The position numbers and the translations under genes were made by a program. The notes below the pieces were generated by a model that saw nothing but the letters and a program-made list of their open reading frames with translations, was not told the DNA's origin and did not search any database. From NCBI GenBank assembly GCA_964577115.1, contig CAZNXJ010000030.1, positions 1 through 60,262 of the forward strand: a DNA stretch of 60,262 nt, in the 5' to 3' direction. The first letter of the stretch is position 1, and every line of letters starts with the position of its first letter. Shown here piece after piece: positions 56,949-60,262 of the stretch. The stretch is from CAZNXJ01 sp964577115 (GTDB lineage: Bacteria > Planctomycetota > Planctomycetia > Pirellulales > Pirellulaceae).

Positions 56949-57935
56949 TCATTCGGCGGGGAGGAGCTTGCGGATGAATTCCACTTCGGGAGGCTGGCCG
57001 CCGACGGTTTGCGTTTGCAGAAACTCGGCGACGTAACGCTGCGTTTTCCGTGTTTCGGGAATCACGAAGTTGTCGCCCTTCTGGAGGATCGGCCGGTGCT
57101 CGGGCATGCTCCCAAATGCCCGCGTCCCCGCTGCCTGGCAGGGGAACCAGTGCCCCTGTCCCTGGTCGTCTTCCAGGTAGAACTCGGGATAACAATGCCC
57201 GGGAATCCAAACCGTCCGGGCCGGAATCCGGTTCGCGCGGCAAAGCGCGATAAACAACGAGGTCAGCTCTTCGCAGTCACCCGTCTTGTCACGCAGTGCG
57301 GCCAGGGCGCCTTTCAGCTTCCCATCCTTATATTCCACGTGCTCCCGCACCCAGTCATACATTGCCTCGACCTGTTCCCAGGCGGTTTCCTTGCCTTCGA
57401 CCAGCTCCCGCGCCAATTTGCGGATATCGGCATTCCGCGACTCGATGTAGGGGCTAGGAGCCAGCCACCGCCGCGTCTCGGCCGTCGGCCGTTTCGGGAT
57501 CACGAAGATCGAGGTGTCTTCGGGGCCGAGGATCGAGCTGCGGGTGATCTCGAGGGTCACCAGCGCCTGCGCCGTCCGGCCGGCGGGAAGCTGCGGGATC
57601 TGGACGAGCATCTGGCGGACGCCGCCATTCAAATCGCGATATCCGATCCGCGCCACTTCGGGCGACGTGTCTTCGTCGACAATCGTCACCTTCTGTTCGG
57701 GCCAATCGATGGGAACCGGCACGGACGCGATGATGCCTCCGCACGGGCCGCCGGCGGTGATTTTGACTCCGACCTGCCAACGCTGAACGAGCTGTTTGTC
57801 GAGCCGGATGCCGCGGTCGCTTAGCGGCTCGTCATTATCAGCTCGGCAGATCGCTGGAGCCGCGAGGGAAGAGGCCACGAGAAAACAGTTGAACGTTCGC
57901 CGGGAGAGTGGGCGTGAGCAGAGAGAACGCTTCAT
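56949..57935 (-). CDS. Exported transglutaminase-like protein
   Basis: A 328-residue protein. The N-terminus has a twin-arginine-type signal (LSRRTFNCFLVASSLAAP), suggesting Tat export. The second half holds a transglutaminase/protease core: YDWVREHVEYKDG, catalytic Cys in KTGDCEELTSLFIALCR, then RIPARTVWIPGHCYPEFYLED with the expected His, and a following acidic residue. The first half is a beta-rich region. ATG 57935 begins the signal; a TTG start at 58022 would add an acidic stretch before it. Likely a peptidase or amidase in the envelope. It follows the HEAT protein gene by 100 bases. Confidence 0.88.
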   Translation of the reverse strand: MKRSLCSRPLSRRTFNCFLVASSLAAPAICRADNDEPLSDRGIRLDKQLVQRWQVGVKITAGGPCGGIIASVPVPIDWPEQKVTIVDEDTSPEVARIGYRDLNGGVRQMLVQIPQLPAGRTAQALVTLEITRSSILGPEDTSIFVIPKRPTAETRRWLAPSPYIESRNADIRKLARELVEGKETAWEQVEAMYDWVREHVEYKDGKLKGALAALRDKTGDCEELTSLFIALCRANRIPARTVWIPGHCYPEFYLEDDQGQGHWFPCQAAGTRAFGSMPEHRPILQKGDNFVIPETRKTQRYVAEFLQTQTVGGQPPEVEFIRKLLPAE

Positions 57936-58035
57936 GGTGGTTGTTCGTGAATGGCTTATATCATCAAGGTCATCAAGGCCCTCCCTGTCGTCCGCAACGC
58001 TGTCGTCCACCTTGGACGGCAATGCTTGATGCGCC

Positions 58036-59253
58036 TTAGAGGTCGCGGCGCAGATTGACGCTGACCGGCATGGTCTGCTGGGTCAGCCACTTTTTCCAGG
58101 CAGCTTTGTCAAAGCCGTAATTGATTCCTGGAAAGAGGGTCAGCAGGGCATCCCGCACGGTGACGTTTTGAATCTCTTTCACCACAATCCGCGGTTTGCC
58201 GCCCATCGAGAGCCCACCGCCGCCGCCTCCGAGCCCGTCGTTGGAAAACGTGGGGTTCATCTGAGCTCCACCGCCCACCTGGAACTTGTGTTTGGTGACG
58301 AGCGCTTCGATCAGCGCGGGGGCGGCCTCGGGATCCTGAAGATGCGCGAGTGCCGCGGCGGCGCGATTGACTACCGTGTTGTCCGAATCCTTGAGACTGT
58401 TGACAAACAGCCGGACGGCGAGCTTGTCACCGCGCTTGGCGAGCTGCTCCAGCGCCCGTTCACGCACCTTCGCGTCTGGGTCGAGGATCGCTCGGCGAGC
58501 CAATTCCGTCGTGACGGCTCCGCCCGGCATGGGGGCGAGCACATCGATATAGAGAAGCTTGAGCTGGCTTGGTTCGTCCTTTTCGTTAAGCAGCTCGATG
58601 AGCGTCGCGGCGGCGGCCGGATCGTTGATCGCACGGATGTTTGCCAGGCCTTCAGGCCCTTTCTCGCGGCGTTTCAGCGCCCATGAACGCCACATGCGGA
58701 TGTTTTTGCTCCATGCCCGCTCAGCCGCTTCCTGTTCCTCCTTGGCTGCTTCGAGCGCCAATTCCTGCGGCAGCACCCACCGGCCCTTGTGACGCACGTA
58801 ACCGCGCTGCCGGAAATACACGTCGGCATGCACCCAGTTGCCGTCGATGTGGCTGTAACCGAGCGCCCGCCGCGCCTCGACATGTTCTGGATCGAGGCTT
58901 AGCACCTGCTCGAGATGAAAAATCCGCTGAGCTTCCAGGCCGCGCTCCTTGCACAGCTCGGCCATCCGCAGGTTGCCGGCCACGTCGGGCGGCATTTTGG
59001 GCAGCCAGGTTTCATACCAGAGCTCGGCTTCCGATTTTGCGGCCAGGCCGGTGACTTGATGAGATCCCAGCGTGATCTTCCCCCCGTACGCCTCGACGAC
59101 GTACGTTTTGCGCGGCGCTTCATCCGGATTCAGCAGCGTCCCGACAATCCGCCCACCATTAACCAGTTCGAGCGTTTCTGCTCGTGAGACGCTCGACAAA
59201 GAAGCGACCATCAGCAGGATGGCAAGCAGCGGCCGAGCTATTCGCACAGGCAT
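58036..59253 (-). CDS. Secreted HEAT-repeat protein
   Basis: A 405-residue exported protein with signal peptide (RIARPLLAILLMVASLSSVSRA). Residues 25-75 form a small beta domain (LELVNGGRIVGTLL, KTYVVEAYGGKITLG). The next part includes the repeat HLEQVLSLDPEHVEARRALGY, of TPR type, and GYVRHKGRWVLPQE. HEAT-like repeats occupy about 210-320 (DPDAKVRERALEQLAKRGD, DNTVVNRAAAALAHLQD). A poly-Gly patch (GLGGGGGGLSMGG) and a tail ending NLRRDL follow. A role in envelope protein assembly is a guess; many planctomycete genomes hold such proteins. Its promoter is predicted at 59367-59396. Confidence 0.85.
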   Translation of the reverse strand: MPVRIARPLLAILLMVASLSSVSRAETLELVNGGRIVGTLLNPDEAPRKTYVVEAYGGKITLGSHQVTGLAAKSEAELWYETWLPKMPPDVAGNLRMAELCKERGLEAQRIFHLEQVLSLDPEHVEARRALGYSHIDGNWVHADVYFRQRGYVRHKGRWVLPQELALEAAKEEQEAAERAWSKNIRMWRSWALKRREKGPEGLANIRAINDPAAAATLIELLNEKDEPSQLKLLYIDVLAPMPGGAVTTELARRAILDPDAKVRERALEQLAKRGDKLAVRLFVNSLKDSDNTVVNRAAAALAHLQDPEAAPALIEALVTKHKFQVGGGAQMNPTFSNDGLGGGGGGLSMGGKPRIVVKEIQNVTVRDALLTLFPGINYGFDKAAWKKWLTQQTMPVSVNLRRDL

Positions 59254-59366
59254 GATTGACTCGGTCCTGTCGATTGATCGAACGGATGTGGGAACGAAAT
59301 GGCCGACCTCCTAGGGGCCGTGCAAGCTGCGCGTCCTGCCATGGCTCTCCAGCTCTCCTTACTGCC

Positions 59367-59396
59367 AGTATAGGAACAGTCCGGTGCGGCCAGCAA
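59367..59396 (-). promoter_or_regulatory. Possible promoter of the HEAT-repeat gene
   Basis: On the minus strand, TTGCTG (59396 to 59391) and TATACT (59372 to 59367) are 18 bases apart; the -10 matches five of six, the -35 three of six. The implied 5' leader is about 105 bases. Confidence 0.4.
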
Positions 59397-59508
59397 GAAA
59401 TCGAGACGGTTCGCGAGCCCTTCGGGTTCATTTTGCCCGCATGATCGGCAGGACCCGGATAAACGAACACTCTGCTGGCTGGGCCGCTGCCGCGCCGGGG
59501 CCGCGCAT

Positions 59509-59546
59509 AAAAAACGTCGCTTCGGCGCCTGAGCACCGAAGCGACG
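59509..59546 (-). terminator. Intrinsic terminator of groEL
   Basis: On the minus strand an 11-base-pair perfect stem (59546-59536 with 59525-59515; arms CGTCGCTTCGG and its complement) with a ten-base loop is followed by six T residues (59514-59509). This is a textbook rho-independent terminator, 48 bases after the groEL stop. Confidence 0.9.
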
Positions 59547-59593
59547 CGAAACATGATTCAGCTCACCAGGCGAGCTGGTCCGCGGGCGGGCGA

Positions 59594-60262
59594 TTAGTAC
59601 ATGTCGTAATCGCCGCCGTGGCCACCCTTCTTGCCACCTTCCTCCTTCGGCTTCTCGGCCACGAGCGCGTCGCTCGTCAGCAGCAGGCTGGCGACGCTCG
59701 CCGCATTGGCCAGCGCCGTCCGGGTCACCTTCGTCGGGTCGATGACACCGGCCTTCACGAGGTCTTCGTAGGTGTTGGTCAGCGCGTTGTAGCCAAAGTT
59801 GCCTTTGCCTTCGATGACCCGCTCGCAGACGATGCCGCCGTCCTGGCCGGCGTTCTGAGCGATCATCGTGAGCGGGGCACGGCAGGCCCGGACGACGATG
59901 TTGTAACCGGTCTTCTCATCGATCGTCAGGTCGTCGCTCGGCTTGACGTTCGCGCTGGCACGCAGGAGGGCTACGCCACCACCGGGCAGAATGCCTTCCT
60001 CGACAGCCGCACGCGTGGCGTGCAGGGCGTCCTCGACGCGTGCCTTCTTCTCTTTCATCTCGCTTTCGGTCGCCGCACCGACGTGGACCTTGGCCACGCC
60101 GCCGGCAAGCTTCGCCAGACGCTCTTCGAGCTTCTCGCGGTCGTAGTCGCTCGTCGCGTTTTCGATCTCGCGCTTCAGCTGCTCGATGCGCGCCTTGATG
60201 TCCTGGTTCCGACCGGCGCCTTCGATGATCGTCGTGTTGTCCTTGTCGACGATAACCTTCTT
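59594..60262 (-). CDS. groEL: Chaperonin GroEL, C-terminal part (truncated by window edge)
   Basis: The reading frame is open to the window end, giving the last 222 residues of the 60-kDa chaperonin. The sequence runs through IEGAGRNQDIKARIEQLK, DREKLEERLAKLAGGVAKV, EDALHATRAAVEEGILPGGG and ASVASLLLTSDALVAEKP, all typical of the apical-to-equatorial part. The C-terminal tail is short and Gly-rich but ends GGHGGDYDMY, without the usual Gly-Gly-Met repeats. The start lies outside the window. A strong terminator follows. The annotated fragment therefore covers only the 3' portion. Confidence 0.97.
   Translation of the reverse strand, partial: KKVIVDKDNTTIIEGAGRNQDIKARIEQLKREIENATSDYDREKLEERLAKLAGGVAKVHVGAATESEMKEKKARVEDALHATRAAVEEGILPGGGVALLRASANVKPSDDLTIDEKTGYNIVVRACRAPLTMIAQNAGQDGGIVCERVIEGKGNFGYNALTNTYEDLVKAGVIDPTKVTRTALANAASVASLLLTSDALVAEKPKEEGGKKGGHGGDYDMY

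Larger units (their letters stand above)
59254..59593. other. Intergenic region between HEAT gene and groEL
   Basis: This 340-base gap holds the groEL terminator, a second small hairpin (CAGCTC, 59559-59564, and GAGCTG, 59572-59577) just past the groEL stop, and the predicted HEAT-gene promoter. I see no other element. Confidence 0.5.

Overview
The window is a high-GC bacterial chromosome segment with ordinary gene density and no tRNA, rRNA, CRISPR array, insertion sequence or phage gene that I could recognise. The gene content points to a planctomycete (Planctomycetota, probably Pirellulales-like; inference from gene content only). Pointers are secreted HEAT-type proteins with Gly-rich inserts, two VWA membrane proteins around MoxR and DUF58, a Tat-exported TIM-barrel epimerase, a Ser/Thr kinase with an external sensor, an FHA-cyclase, and a GroEL tail ending in aromatic and acidic residues.

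Layout. 68-9465 (minus): a fatty-acid beta-oxidation run (FadB-like fusion, thiolase, acyl-CoA ligase, VLCAD-like dehydrogenase) followed by ispD and tyrS. 9686-11329 (minus): secreted protein of unknown function. 11664-15356 (plus): HupE permease, TonB with a His-rich stretch, and a TonB-dependent receptor whose ribosome-binding site lies inside a perfect hairpin; together they look like a metal-uptake cassette. 15499-20730: histone-deacetylase-family enzyme, FHA-GAF-class III cyclase with altered base-recognition residues, and a membrane kinase with an HCD catalytic loop. 20771-22825: exported amidohydrolase and a PhyH dioxygenase. 23150-27986 (plus): lysS, a LolC/E-LolD type ABC pair and a branched-chain aminotransferase. 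28067-30909: exported SAM methyltransferase, Tat epimerase, conserved unknown. 31075-32677 (minus): rpiB and a Sua5-phosphatase fusion whose active site matches the protein-arginine phosphatase YwlE. 33098-41424 (plus): NHL lipoprotein, then the VWA/GATase-like - MoxR - DUF58 - BatA-like cluster. 41563-47819: metallophosphoesterase, PAS-GAF-receiver protein, small membrane protein, coiled-coil membrane protein, DCC-family protein. 47858-52497 (minus): tyrA, a PurS-PurL fusion and purQ. 52676-59253: lone GspF-like protein, small lipoprotein, alpha/beta hydrolase, thioredoxin lipoprotein, class IV aminotransferase, transglutaminase-like and HEAT proteins. 59594-60262 (minus): 3' part of groEL with a strong intrinsic terminator.

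How genes work together. The beta-oxidation genes encode activation, dehydrogenation, hydration/oxidation and thiolysis in one run. HupE, TonB and the receptor would supply inner- and outer-membrane steps of one uptake route. The kinase and FHA-cyclase may form a phosphothreonine-to-cyclic-nucleotide relay. TyrA, PurSL and PurQ are close-packed biosynthetic genes. No single clearly unprecedented multi-gene system stands out. The best leads are the metal cassette with its occluded ribosome-binding site, the Sua5-arginine phosphatase fusion, the cyclase with altered substrate residues, and the exported methyltransferase.
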